Shown here one piece after another: positions 16,723 through 26,166 of a stretch of 64,000 nucleotides of DNA. The number at the start of each line of letters is the position of its first letter. Positions within the stretch are counted from its first letter, which is position 1. Position numbers and translations under genes: made by a program. Under the pieces are notes generated by a model, which did not search any database, was not told the DNA's origin, and saw only the letters and a list, made by a program, of their open reading frames with translations. This stretch comes from CAZCEC01 sp964497615 (lineage in GTDB: Bacteria; Chloroflexota; Anaerolineae; Anaerolineales; UBA6663), in contig CAZCEC010000030.1 of NCBI GenBank assembly GCA_964497615.1, positions 1 to 64,000 on the forward strand, given 5' to 3'.

Positions 16723-19650
16723 ATGCTGCCACTTAGCGCTCGCCTGCTCCGCCGCCGGCCGAAGAATGACCCCAATGTGCCCGACCCTGCTTCGTCGGGC
16801 CAGCCCCAGCCCTTCCCTGGACCATCACAGGTAGGCCCGACCGAGTCGCTGGTTGATGTCATGGCGCTGGTTGGTAACACAGTGATCCTAGACAACGGCT
16901 CGTTCGTCCGTGGCCTGGAAGTTAGGCCGGTTGACCTGGAGCGGGGCGATCAAGCCGCTCGCCAGCAATTCTGGGCGCTGTTTGCTGCAGCGCTGCGCCG
17001 GTTACGGGCGCCGCTGGGCGTTCAGCTCGTCATTGTCACCCAGCCTCAGGATCTCGGCAGCTACCTCGAACGTTGGCATTTGGCTGCAACTGACTGGAAG
17101 CATCGAGCGGAAAGTAGTGATGAGCCCGCTGCACAGGCGCGGCGTAGGCGCATGGCAGCCTGTGCCGAAGAAACGGCGGCATTCCTTACGGCCGCTCAGG
17201 ATCAGCTTTCGCCTATGCAGCAGCGCTACTTAGTGGTGGTGGCCCATAATCCGTTTCCCGAAGCCGTCACAGGTAAAGCACCAGCCAAAGTGCTGAGCGA
17301 CCGCGTGGTCACCGCTGCGCAGGACAAGCTCAACGAGCATTTCCAGATTGTCTGGGCGGCGCTGAGTGAGATCGGATTGCAGATGCAGCCGCTCTCACCC
17401 GCGCACATGTGCCAGGCACTTTGGGACCACTATCATCACCCGCCGAGCATCTTGGGTACGCCTTTGGGGCCATCGGCGGCCCTTGGCGCGCAAGCCTCTG
17501 GGAGCGGACACAGCTCCGCATGGAAGCTCCGGCAAAACGTGGATCAACGCCCTTTGGTAGCCGAACTGGAAGCAGCTGCCCGTGACCCGGGAAAGCTGGC
17601 TGATCTCCTGGCACCGGCCTTGATCGAAGAGCACGAGCATTATCTGCGTGTGGGTGATGTGATCGCGCGGGGCTATTTGCTATACGACTTCGATCCCCGT
17701 GCGCCGGTCGACCTGGCCTCGATCGTGGCACTGCCGATGGATACTACGCACACGCTGTATCTTACGGCCGCCGATCCCGTCCAAATCCGCCAGCAATTCA
17801 AGGAGAAGGAGACCGAGCTCAAGGCTTCCACTATGGTGGATGCGCGTCGCGGCGCCGTGACTGATTGGGGCCGGCAGGCGGCCATCCAGTCAGTGGAAGC
17901 GGCCCGGGCCGATCTGGAGATTGCGCTGCAGGCACCGTACTTTCTGCACTGGTATGTACTGGTGTGGGCCAATGACCTTGCATCGCTGGAGAAGCGGTGT
18001 CAGGACTTTGAGACGCTGCTAAAGGTAAAAGATATCCGGTTCTATCCCGCGACGCGTCGGCACCTGAGTGTCCTGCAGTCTACTCGCCCGCTGGCCCGCC
18101 CGGCCTATAAGCTTAAGCCGCGCAATATGTCAGCCGACTCGCTGGGTTCTTTCTTCCCGTTTGTCCGGCGCGAATACCTGGACCCCTCCGGCTGGCACTT
18201 CGGTCTGCATCGGGGGAACGGCCTGTTCGTGTCCCTCAATCCCTTTGAAAGTGGTCAGAGCAACGCCTCCGAGTTGGTGATCGGCGCGCCGGGCGGCGGG
18301 AAATCGGTCTATCTCAAACAGACAATTGAGACGGTGTTGGCGTTGGGGCACCGAGTATTTGTCATCGACCCGGAGCGCGAGTATCTACGCTTGGCCATCG
18401 ACTTTCATGCGCCGTATGTGGAACTGGGTAAGCACGTGGCCCCCAGGCGGCTGGAACTGCCCGATGGATCGGACCCATACCGCGAAGGGCTATTGGTGCT
18501 AGGCGAACTTTACGAAGCGCTATCGGCCTCGACTCTGACAGAGAGTCAGGTCCACGCGCTGACGACTGCCTACCAAGCCGTTTGCAGCCAGGTTGGGATC
18601 GTGTCCGACCAACCGCCTACCTGGTCGAGGCCCGCACCGCTGCTCGCTGACCTGGTGGCATTCCTCTCCGGCTTGCACACGGCCGAGGCCAATGAGCTGG
18701 CGCGCGTTTTGCATTATGCAGGAGCCCTGAATGGCGGCCAAGTGCTCAACATCATGGACATTAACTTGGCGTCGGAAAACCCGTGGAGCAGTGCGGCCGA
18801 GTCGTTGGCCGCGTTTGTAGAAGCTATCCTGGGCGAGCGGCTGGATGCACCGAGCTTCAACGCCCTGGTGGAATGCTACCAGACCACAATGGAGAAGTGG
18901 GGCTTCCAGTCGAGTGAGGCGGCGTCAGTGAACCAGGCTCGCTCAACTCCCACACTGGCCGCCTTGGTGGATACCCTCTCTGCGCATGCTAATCCTCGCA
19001 GTCAGGCACTGGCGCAAGTGCTACTGCAATATGCCTATGGCCTATACGCCGATCTGTTCAACCAACCGACCACAGTCGCCGCCGGCGCGTCTCCCCTGGT
19101 GGTGTTTGGCATGCGCTCATTGCGCGAGAACGTGGAGCGCACGCTCGCGCCGGTGTTTGCCTGGCAGGTACTGCGCCATGTCTGGAACGAGGTCGTGGCG
19201 GGCGGCGCAGCCCAACCAATCCACCTCATCATTGATGAAGCCTGGTACCTGCTTGAGCAGCCGGGCGCAGCGCAGCGGCTAGAGCGGATGGCGCGCAGCT
19301 TTCGCAAGTACAACGCAGCTCTGCATTTGGCGACCCAGGACACCCAGCGCCTGGTGGCCAGCCCCGAGGCGCGGGTGATCGCCGAGATCGCTCGGATCAA
19401 GATGCTCTTTGGCCAAGAGTCTGACAGTGCCGCGCGTCGGCTGGGGGAATTGTTCGGTCTGTCGGCTGCGGAGCAGTCTGATCTCCTGCATGTGCGCAAG
19501 GGGGAAGGGCTGCTGCTCTTTGGCAATGATGTGCGGTTGCCGCTGTATGTGGCCGTCAATCCCCTGCGGTTGGCGCGGCTGTCCACCAATCGTGAGCAGC
19601 AGCAAGCAGTGGCGATCGCGTCGGGCCGTCGGGCGGCACCTGTGTGGTAG
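16723..19650 (+). CDS. virB4: VirB4-family T4SS ATPase
   Basis: 975 residues. The N-terminal domain is a TraC/CagE-like region and the C-terminal half is a RecA-like motor with Walker A GAPGGGKS (about residues 521-528), FVIDPEREYLRL, Walker B HLIIDEAWYLLEQ (about 833-845) and the sensor region LHLATQDTQRLV. VirB4 is the most conserved energiser of conjugative T4SS and drives channel and pilus assembly. I chose the ATG at 16723, after the prgI stop; a start at 16660 would overlap prgI by over 50 bases. It ends seven bases before the M23 gene. Confidence 0.92.
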   Translation: MLPLSARLLRRRPKNDPNVPDPASSGQPQPFPGPSQVGPTESLVDVMALVGNTVILDNGSFVRGLEVRPVDLERGDQAARQQFWALFAAALRRLRAPLGVQLVIVTQPQDLGSYLERWHLAATDWKHRAESSDEPAAQARRRRMAACAEETAAFLTAAQDQLSPMQQRYLVVVAHNPFPEAVTGKAPAKVLSDRVVTAAQDKLNEHFQIVWAALSEIGLQMQPLSPAHMCQALWDHYHHPPSILGTPLGPSAALGAQASGSGHSSAWKLRQNVDQRPLVAELEAAARDPGKLADLLAPALIEEHEHYLRVGDVIARGYLLYDFDPRAPVDLASIVALPMDTTHTLYLTAADPVQIRQQFKEKETELKASTMVDARRGAVTDWGRQAAIQSVEAARADLEIALQAPYFLHWYVLVWANDLASLEKRCQDFETLLKVKDIRFYPATRRHLSVLQSTRPLARPAYKLKPRNMSADSLGSFFPFVRREYLDPSGWHFGLHRGNGLFVSLNPFESGQSNASELVIGAPGGGKSVYLKQTIETVLALGHRVFVIDPEREYLRLAIDFHAPYVELGKHVAPRRLELPDGSDPYREGLLVLGELYEALSASTLTESQVHALTTAYQAVCSQVGIVSDQPPTWSRPAPLLADLVAFLSGLHTAEANELARVLHYAGALNGGQVLNIMDINLASENPWSSAAESLAAFVEAILGERLDAPSFNALVECYQTTMEKWGFQSSEAASVNQARSTPTLAALVDTLSAHANPRSQALAQVLLQYAYGLYADLFNQPTTVAAGASPLVVFGMRSLRENVERTLAPVFAWQVLRHVWNEVVAGGAAQPIHLIIDEAWYLLEQPGAAQRLERMARSFRKYNAALHLATQDTQRLVASPEARVIAEIARIKMLFGQESDSAARRLGELFGLSAAEQSDLLHVRKGEGLLLFGNDVRLPLYVAVNPLRLARLSTNREQQQAVAIASGRRAAPVW

Positions 19651-19656
19651 CTCGCA

Positions 19657-20355
19657 TTGAACGCGCTCAAAGCTCTCTTTGCGCTTGGCTTGGCAGGCTG
19701 GATGTGTAGCTTTTGCCTCTTGGTCTTTGTGCCGAACCTGCTGGTCGCCAATGCCATCCCGCAGATGCCGTTTGGTGCGGGCGAATTGGCACAGTGGCAA
19801 CTCGATATCCCGCAGGCCTCGGACGGTGCGACCGGCAGCAGCGGGGTGGGGGCCGGGGCGAGTCGGGTGGGGCGCGCCGGCTACCGCAGTGCAGACGCCC
19901 AGTCGCCATGGGGTGTCCCGCTGCGCGGCCCAATTCAGCATTGGAGCAACACGCATGACAAGCCACTCTTGGGCTGCCAGTTTCAAGACGCGAACTACGC
20001 AGATCACGTCGGGGTGGACTTGCCCGTGAATGCCGGTACGACCGTCTACGCCACCATGGCGGGCCAGGTGGTCTGGGCCGGCGACAACGGTGCCTGGGGC
20101 AATTTGGTTGTGGTCGAGAACGGCGATTATCAGACTTGGTTTGCCCACAACGAATCGACTTCGGTTCAGGTGGGCGACCTCGTGCAGGCCGGCCAGGTGA
20201 TTGCCAGGAGCGGGACTACGGGGAACTCGACCGGGCCGCATGTGCACTACGGCATCAAGCAATTTCAGGGGGACGAAGATATGGCTGGAACCTGGATAAA
20301 CCCCGAACTGTACTTCAACGCGGAGGATGTCATTGAATGGCCTTGCGGAAACTGA
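19657..20355 (+). CDS. M23-family peptidoglycan hydrolase of the T4SS
   Basis: 232 residues beginning with a TTG start. An N-terminal transmembrane anchor (ALFALGLAGWMCSFCLLVFV) is followed by a linker and an M23 LytM domain with the metal ligands HVGVD (about residue 117) and HVHYG (about 195). Such enzymes act as the VirB1-like hydrolase that opens cell wall for the transfer channel in monoderm conjugation systems. It follows virB4 directly and its 3' end overlaps the coupling-protein gene. Confidence 0.82.
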   Translation: MNALKALFALGLAGWMCSFCLLVFVPNLLVANAIPQMPFGAGELAQWQLDIPQASDGATGSSGVGAGASRVGRAGYRSADAQSPWGVPLRGPIQHWSNTHDKPLLGCQFQDANYADHVGVDLPVNAGTTVYATMAGQVVWAGDNGAWGNLVVVENGDYQTWFAHNESTSVQVGDLVQAGQVIARSGTTGNSTGPHVHYGIKQFQGDEDMAGTWINPELYFNAEDVIEWPCGN

Positions 20356-23101
20356 CAGACTGGGGCGGCGGGCGGGTTCAGTTGGGGATTCCTTTGTGTC
20401 CAGCGTGATGCTCGTTCTGCCACCCCCGGAGAATCTGCGCGATGCCACGGCCATGGAGCAATTGGCCGGCACACTCGGGCTGCTACCAGGGTCCGTGGCG
20501 CTGGAGATTGCGGGTTTGCATGGGCAGCGCCTGCTGATGGTGCGTGGTCCTCTGGCAGCCGTACAACGCGTCCGTGCTCAACTTTACTCGGTATATCGGC
20601 AGGTCGAGCTTCAATCCGTGCAGACCGGGCTGGATCCCGCCTTGGCCATGCAGGAGCGCGGAACGGTGATGGTGGCTGTTCAGTTGCGCACCGTAGGGCC
20701 GGCGTTTCTGCCGATAAAAACTTGGCGCGAGTTTGAAGGCGGTGAGCCGCTGGATGCTGTGCTCGGCGCCTTCGATGGCCTTCAGCCCAATGAAATAGTC
20801 CTATCCCAATTAGTCGTTCATGGCGCGGCCCAACCGGAGTGGGCGGAGCCACACCTGCGCCAGTTGGCCGCGCTAAAGCGCCGAGGGTATGGAGCCGATG
20901 TGCCGGCGCCCACGCGCAACATCGCCGTTATGACCGGCGCTGCGGTCATCCTGTTGTGCTTCGCCGCGTTGATACTCTGGACGCTTGTTGGTCCCTGGAC
21001 TCGTTGGTTGATGGCCCTGCCAGTCGGCGCGTTGCTCACCTTGCTGGCCGCCTGGTTGCTGGGCCAGAACAGTAATGACTGGGCGCGGGTGCTGGAGGAT
21101 GAAGCTGCGGCCAAACTTCGCGATCAGGCGCTAGAGGTTGACCTACGCCTATTTGCCAGCGCCGGTAACGGGGAGCGCGCCCAACAGCTGCTGAATCAAC
21201 TCATTGCCGCCTATCACCTCTTCGATACGACGTCCGGGAACCGCTGGCAGGCAGTCAAACCTGGCGGCCATTTGAACCCGGCTAACCTTGCTCCCAATCT
21301 GAGTACACCACCGGTTTGTCTGAGTGTGAAAGAGTTGGCCGGTCTGTGGCATATGCCTGTGGGCGAGTCGCTGGAGCGGATGCGGAGGCAAGGCTTCGAA
21401 CAACTCTTGCCTCTTCCGGCTGATATGGCGGAGCCCCATGGCGCGCATATTGGAGTTTCGCATAAGGGTGAGCAGGCAGTTCCGGTCGCGCTCTCGCCGG
21501 CGGCCTTGCGGCGCAACCTATTTATTATCGGCAAGACCCAACACGGCAAGAGCACGCTGATGGAGCATATCGCGGTCCAATGGATGCGCGACCCGATGCG
21601 ATCCGTCCTGGTGGTCGATCCGCACGGCGACATGGCGCGGCGCGTGATCGGACTGGTGCCTGCCGAACGCTCCAAAGATGTCATTTACATTGATCTCTCG
21701 GACGAAACACGATCAGTGGGTCTCAACTTGCTTGATGTCGGAGAAGGTTTTGACCCAGACAGCCTGGCCGAAAACTTTGTAGATGTGGGCAAAGCCCTCT
21801 GGCAACAATATTGGGGGCCGCGGATGCTCATCCCGCTCGGCTTCGGCCTGCGAGCGCTCGCACACGCCAACCTGCGCCGTCCGGCCGAGCGCCAATACAC
21901 TCTCCTGGCCTTGGCCCCATTGCTCACTGGTCATCCTAACCTAAGAGACCATTTCCTTACTCAAGAAGTGACGGTCGCCGACCGGCCTGACATCGTTCAC
22001 TACTTTCTGGGCGAGTACGCGCTGATGAGCGCCTCGCAGCGTGAGCAGGTAATCTCCCCGGTCCTTTCCAAGAGCCACGCCTTTGAGCGGTCGGCTGCCA
22101 TCCGTCGTCTGATTGGACAGCCGCGCTCGACCGTCCAGCTCTTTCAGGCGATTCGCAGCCGCAAGATCATCGTGGTCAACACCAATGCCGGCATCCTGGG
22201 CGACGACCTGGCTGGCTTCATTGGATCGCTGTTTCTGAACGTGATGCGGCGCGTCATCATGCGCCAGACGACGTTGCCGCGCGAGCAGCGAGTGCCGGTG
22301 TCGGTGGTGGCGGACGAATTTCAGACCATGACCGGCACCGACTTTGGCGCCCTCCTGGGCGAATTGCAGAAAAACGGCGGCAACTTCGTGTTAGGCACCC
22401 AGGCGCTGGATAACCTGCGCCGTATTGAGCCTACCGGCACTTTGGCCGGCAGCATCTTTGCCGGTGTGACCACGAAGGTTGTCTTCCAAGTAAATGGCGA
22501 TGATGCCCGCTATCTGGTCGAGCGAGAACTTGACGTTGACCGCCTCCGGGCGGAGAGCCTGGTGAACCTGCCGCAACATCACGCCTATGTCAAGACAATC
22601 GCGAACGATGGTCGACCGCTTCCAGTCTTCTTACTTAAGGTTGCCAGCCCGCTGATATCGGATGTGGCGGTAGCCGGCCAAGTCCTGGCCCAGCGCACAC
22701 TGTATTCGGTAGCGGGTGATGAAGCCGATCGTCTAGCCCGCCTGTCGCTCTCTATGCTGTTCGACGAGCACCAGCGGCCGAAAGATGACCCGCCAGCCCA
22801 ATCGGAGGCTGCCTCCAAAAGCGTGCTCCAGAACTTTCTCGATCAGCAGAAGGCGAAGCCGCCAAATTCGCCCGACGCGATCCGCTACTCCGCAGAGGTC
22901 ACAGGAGGCGTTCCAGCTGAGTCGGAAACCACACGGGCGACCCAACAGGCGGTGGCAAGCACACCCCGTCCCAAAGCGAGCCTACCGACACTTGGAGGCT
23001 CTAGACCGGCCGTGCTGCCCGATGATAGCGGTTTTGAGAGTATGGCTGGAGTTCTCGGCAAGAAGCCTGGTTCCAAGCGAGGCGGAAATGAGCCGGCATA
23101 A
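20327..23101 (+). CDS. T4SS coupling protein-like ATPase (VirD4/TraD class)
   Basis: 924 residues. There are two transmembrane helices near residues 205-250, then a AAA/FtsK-HerA-type motor with Walker A IIGKTQHGKSTL (about 400-411), VVDPHGDMARRV, Walker B VVADEF (about 660) and the sensor FVLGTQALDNLRR. The C-terminal 120 residues are polar and likely disordered. This is the layout of conjugative coupling proteins, which bring DNA substrate to the channel. The first 25 residues overlap the M23 gene; an ATG at 20408 is an alternative start. It overlaps the next gene by 14 bases. Confidence 0.82.
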   Translation: MSLNGLAETDRLGRRAGSVGDSFVSSVMLVLPPPENLRDATAMEQLAGTLGLLPGSVALEIAGLHGQRLLMVRGPLAAVQRVRAQLYSVYRQVELQSVQTGLDPALAMQERGTVMVAVQLRTVGPAFLPIKTWREFEGGEPLDAVLGAFDGLQPNEIVLSQLVVHGAAQPEWAEPHLRQLAALKRRGYGADVPAPTRNIAVMTGAAVILLCFAALILWTLVGPWTRWLMALPVGALLTLLAAWLLGQNSNDWARVLEDEAAAKLRDQALEVDLRLFASAGNGERAQQLLNQLIAAYHLFDTTSGNRWQAVKPGGHLNPANLAPNLSTPPVCLSVKELAGLWHMPVGESLERMRRQGFEQLLPLPADMAEPHGAHIGVSHKGEQAVPVALSPAALRRNLFIIGKTQHGKSTLMEHIAVQWMRDPMRSVLVVDPHGDMARRVIGLVPAERSKDVIYIDLSDETRSVGLNLLDVGEGFDPDSLAENFVDVGKALWQQYWGPRMLIPLGFGLRALAHANLRRPAERQYTLLALAPLLTGHPNLRDHFLTQEVTVADRPDIVHYFLGEYALMSASQREQVISPVLSKSHAFERSAAIRRLIGQPRSTVQLFQAIRSRKIIVVNTNAGILGDDLAGFIGSLFLNVMRRVIMRQTTLPREQRVPVSVVADEFQTMTGTDFGALLGELQKNGGNFVLGTQALDNLRRIEPTGTLAGSIFAGVTTKVVFQVNGDDARYLVERELDVDRLRAESLVNLPQHHAYVKTIANDGRPLPVFLLKVASPLISDVAVAGQVLAQRTLYSVAGDEADRLARLSLSMLFDEHQRPKDDPPAQSEAASKSVLQNFLDQQKAKPPNSPDAIRYSAEVTGGVPAESETTRATQQAVASTPRPKASLPTLGGSRPAVLPDDSGFESMAGVLGKKPGSKRGGNEPA

Positions 23102-24926
23102 GCAACTGGATGAACGGGAAAGCGTCACCATGCTTCTGCGGGCCGTCAACGCACACCCGTGGGCCCGAACCGAACTGCTGCGGTCGCAAAGCGGTTTGCA
23201 CCAGGGTGAGTATGAAGCGGCTGTCCGGTTCGCTGTACGTTTTCGCCTTGTTAACCGGGCTGTGATTCGTGGCCTCGGCCAGACGCCGGCGCGTTACGGC
23301 CTGACGCCGAGTGGGGCCGAAAGGATTGACGCGGTGCATTCTGCTCTCTGGCAGAAACGCGCACTTCTGGCCGCCCTGAAACTGGACTATGCCCGCGCCC
23401 TACTCAATGAATGGTTCGCCGCACCGGGGGTGGTGTGGGCGCTATCGCCCTGCCAGATTCCGGCCCAAGCGCTGCGGCCGGAGCCATCCCCGAACCGTCC
23501 CCGGCCGGATTACAAGGTGCGGGCCTATCAGTCGCTTCGCGTCGATGGGCTGGCCTGTTTGAAACTCTCAGCCGGCGCGTATCGCAACGTAGCGCTATTG
23601 GTTGACCCCGGCAACTTGAAGCTGGATTGGCTCTTCCAACAGTTTCGGAGTGCTCATGCGTGGCGGCGTCGCGCCGAGTTCCGGCGCGATAACCACACTT
23701 ATTTCCCCACGTTTGTTGTGATAACACTAGACAGCCACCGACTGACGGAGGTAGTTCAAGCTTGGCGGGCAGCGGTACCGGACGGGGATTGGCCTGGCCC
23801 GCTGCGACTGACGACACTCCACGAACTCGGCCAGGGTCGTTGGTGGAATGAGCGCTGCGCGCTCACATCCTTGTGGAGTGAGGCGGTCGACAGTACCCAG
23901 CCCAGCCTCCGGCCCACAGTGGCCTATGGTGCGTGGTGGGGGGAACCTGCTCCCGACGAGGTCTCGGCGAATCAATCGGATTCGACTCGGGCAGCAGCTC
24001 GACCCGTACTCGCTCAAGTGCTTGGTGTTACTAAGGCCGTACTGCAGCGCCTACTTGTCATCCATTCGGCGATCAGCATTAACGCCCGCGCCTTGCTTGA
24101 CCGTGTGGGCCAATACCCACTGATTGCGGCCGCTGACCTGGCAGTGGTGATGGCCTGCACACCACGCAATGTGCGGACTGGGCTGCACGAGTTGCTGGGC
24201 CATCAGTTGGTAGAGACAGTGCAGCCGGGCAATGGCCATGTTCTGACGTGGCTCGGCCTATGTCTGTTGGCAGCGCAGGTCGCTCTGCCATCAGTCGCAT
24301 ACGCCCGGCTGCGGGGTTGGCCCTTACGGCAGGCCGCGACCGGCCCGGAATATGCGATCGGCTGGTTTGACTCGGTTCGAGACCACACCGGATTAGTGCT
24401 CGATTTTCTGGTTGGCTTGTGCCGCCACGGCCCGCCACATCTATCACTTGTGCGTTGGGATCAGGTGCAGTGTCTGTTTGAATTGCCGGAACGGTCGATG
24501 CCAACGTCTCTACCAGGGAGTGACCGGCTTCAGGCTGTTGTGCCCGATGCCATCGGGCTCGTGGCCGTCCGAGGTCCTAGTGGACATAGTGTGGAACAGG
24601 CTTTCTGGCTGGAGGTCGACCGCAATAGTACGCATGGGCAAGCCCTAACAGACAAGCTTGCACGCTATTACCGTCTAGGCGGTCGGTGGGACGGGCTGGC
24701 CGGAAACCTGCCGCGACTGCTCATCTTGGTAGAACGCGGCGGTGAGGGACGCCTGCAATCACTACAGCGGCGGCTCAGGGTGATGAATGAGCAGTATCAC
24801 ACCCACCTTGATGTGCGCCTGACTCGTGCGGATCTTCTCGCGGACGAATTGGGTCGACTAAACCCGGTCAAACCCGTCTGGCGCGCAGTAGATGCGAGTG
24901 CCTTTGTGAGTGCGTTCGAACGGTAG
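23088..24926 (+). CDS. Replication-relaxation family protein
   Basis: 612 residues. The N-terminal third has a winged-helix look (HPWARTELLRSQSGLHQGEY, then ARYGLTPSGAERID), typical of the replication-relaxation family reported for plasmid replication and DNA relaxation. A second winged-helix segment (ADLAVVMACTPRNVRTGLHE) appears near residue 350, and a nuclease-like beta region with FWLEVDR near 505 follows. The ATG at 23088 overlaps the coupling-protein gene. No HUH or tyrosine relaxase motif is visible, so a role in processing the transfer origin is only inferred from the family and context. Confidence 0.68.
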   Translation: MSRHKQLDERESVTMLLRAVNAHPWARTELLRSQSGLHQGEYEAAVRFAVRFRLVNRAVIRGLGQTPARYGLTPSGAERIDAVHSALWQKRALLAALKLDYARALLNEWFAAPGVVWALSPCQIPAQALRPEPSPNRPRPDYKVRAYQSLRVDGLACLKLSAGAYRNVALLVDPGNLKLDWLFQQFRSAHAWRRRAEFRRDNHTYFPTFVVITLDSHRLTEVVQAWRAAVPDGDWPGPLRLTTLHELGQGRWWNERCALTSLWSEAVDSTQPSLRPTVAYGAWWGEPAPDEVSANQSDSTRAAARPVLAQVLGVTKAVLQRLLVIHSAISINARALLDRVGQYPLIAAADLAVVMACTPRNVRTGLHELLGHQLVETVQPGNGHVLTWLGLCLLAAQVALPSVAYARLRGWPLRQAATGPEYAIGWFDSVRDHTGLVLDFLVGLCRHGPPHLSLVRWDQVQCLFELPERSMPTSLPGSDRLQAVVPDAIGLVAVRGPSGHSVEQAFWLEVDRNSTHGQALTDKLARYYRLGGRWDGLAGNLPRLLILVERGGEGRLQSLQRRLRVMNEQYHTHLDVRLTRADLLADELGRLNPVKPVWRAVDASAFVSAFER

Positions 24927-24933
24927 GCCGACT

Positions 24934-26151
24934 ATGGACTCCGTAACCCGTGCCAGTTTGGATGAAATTAAGAGCCGCCATCCGCTTCAAGATGTGGCGC
25001 CGCGCTACGCGACCAACCTCCGGCACACAGGCAGCAATCTTGTTGGTCGCTGTCCATTTCATGACGATCGGCGTCCCAGCTTTGCGGTGCATCTCCCAAC
25101 GCAAACCTGGCATTGCTATGCCGCTTCTTGTGACTTGGGCGGTGACGTAATTGATCTGATCGGGCACGCCCACTTCGGGCGCGCCTGGAACAGCCGTGAT
25201 AAGTCGATGTTCAAAGTGGTGCTGGCCGACTTGGATGGCAACCGGCTGCCACCCTTGCGCCAGCCTATCCCGGCTGCATGGCAGAATTCCGAAGCCTGGC
25301 GGCCAGTCGAGCTCAACTCGGACGTCCAGATGCTGCTGCACACGGCGGCAAGGCTGTATCACACCACGTTGCTGACCCTTGGTCAGGGCCGGGGTACACC
25401 TTATGACTACCTGCGCCGGCGCGGCCTAAGTGACGCCAGCATTCGCCAAGAAGGCATCGGTTATGCCACTGGTGACCTGCTCATACCAGCCCTTTTCGCC
25501 TGTGGATTAGCGATCAGTTTTGCCTCCGAGATCAACCTGCTTGATGCCGAACGCCGCCATCGCGAGTTTATGGCCGGTCGGGTGGTGTTTGTAGAGCGCG
25601 ACCGCAGTGGCCGCGTGCTGCACCTGATTGGGCGCGCCTTCTCGCCATCTCTGAGTCCGCATGCACCCAAGTATTTGAGCTTGAAGGAGATGGCGAAGCC
25701 TCTCTATGGCTACGCCCGGCTTGACCGGCGTGAGAGCGACCGACCGGTGCTGCTGGTGGAGAGTCCACCTGATGCCATCACGGCGCGGCAGTGGGGCTTC
25801 GATGCCTTGGCCAATACCGGCACGCGGATGAAGGCTGAACACGCGGTGCTGCTGGCGCGGCTCAAACGCCCCCTTGTGTTCGTGCCGCACAACGACGGTG
25901 GTCCTGGTTTCACCGCCGCCGAGCGATGGCGTGAGTTGATAGGGCATGGCACGCTGGCCGTGCTGCCTGATACCGTGAAAGATCTCAACGAACTCTGCAT
26001 GCGCGAGGGCGGTGAACGTGAGTTTTTGGCCTTGATGAAGGCCCATGGATTTGAACGCCAGCCGCCGCGGCGCTACGCTCCGCCAGGTGGTGCGCCAAGC
26101 TATACCCAACAAATGGCCTGGGCCGAGACGCTGCTAGCCAGCCAGCTATGA
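24934..26151 (+). CDS. DNA primase with CHC2 zinc finger and TOPRIM domain
   Basis: 405 residues. The CHC2 zinc-binding motif is CPFHDDRRPSF (about residues 39-49) with the later ligands in WHCYAASCDLGGDVIDL, followed by a catalytic core and a TOPRIM domain with VLLVESPPDAITARQ (about 271-285). It is shorter than chromosomal DnaG (usually about 600 residues) and lacks the C-terminal helicase-binding domain. It would prime the element's own replication or the transferred strand, with the DnaB-like helicase at 31118. Confidence 0.87.
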   Translation: MDSVTRASLDEIKSRHPLQDVAPRYATNLRHTGSNLVGRCPFHDDRRPSFAVHLPTQTWHCYAASCDLGGDVIDLIGHAHFGRAWNSRDKSMFKVVLADLDGNRLPPLRQPIPAAWQNSEAWRPVELNSDVQMLLHTAARLYHTTLLTLGQGRGTPYDYLRRRGLSDASIRQEGIGYATGDLLIPALFACGLAISFASEINLLDAERRHREFMAGRVVFVERDRSGRVLHLIGRAFSPSLSPHAPKYLSLKEMAKPLYGYARLDRRESDRPVLLVESPPDAITARQWGFDALANTGTRMKAEHAVLLARLKRPLVFVPHNDGGPGFTAAERWRELIGHGTLAVLPDTVKDLNELCMREGGEREFLALMKAHGFERQPPRRYAPPGGAPSYTQQMAWAETLLASQL

Positions 26152-26166
26152 ATAGGTGATGGTAAT

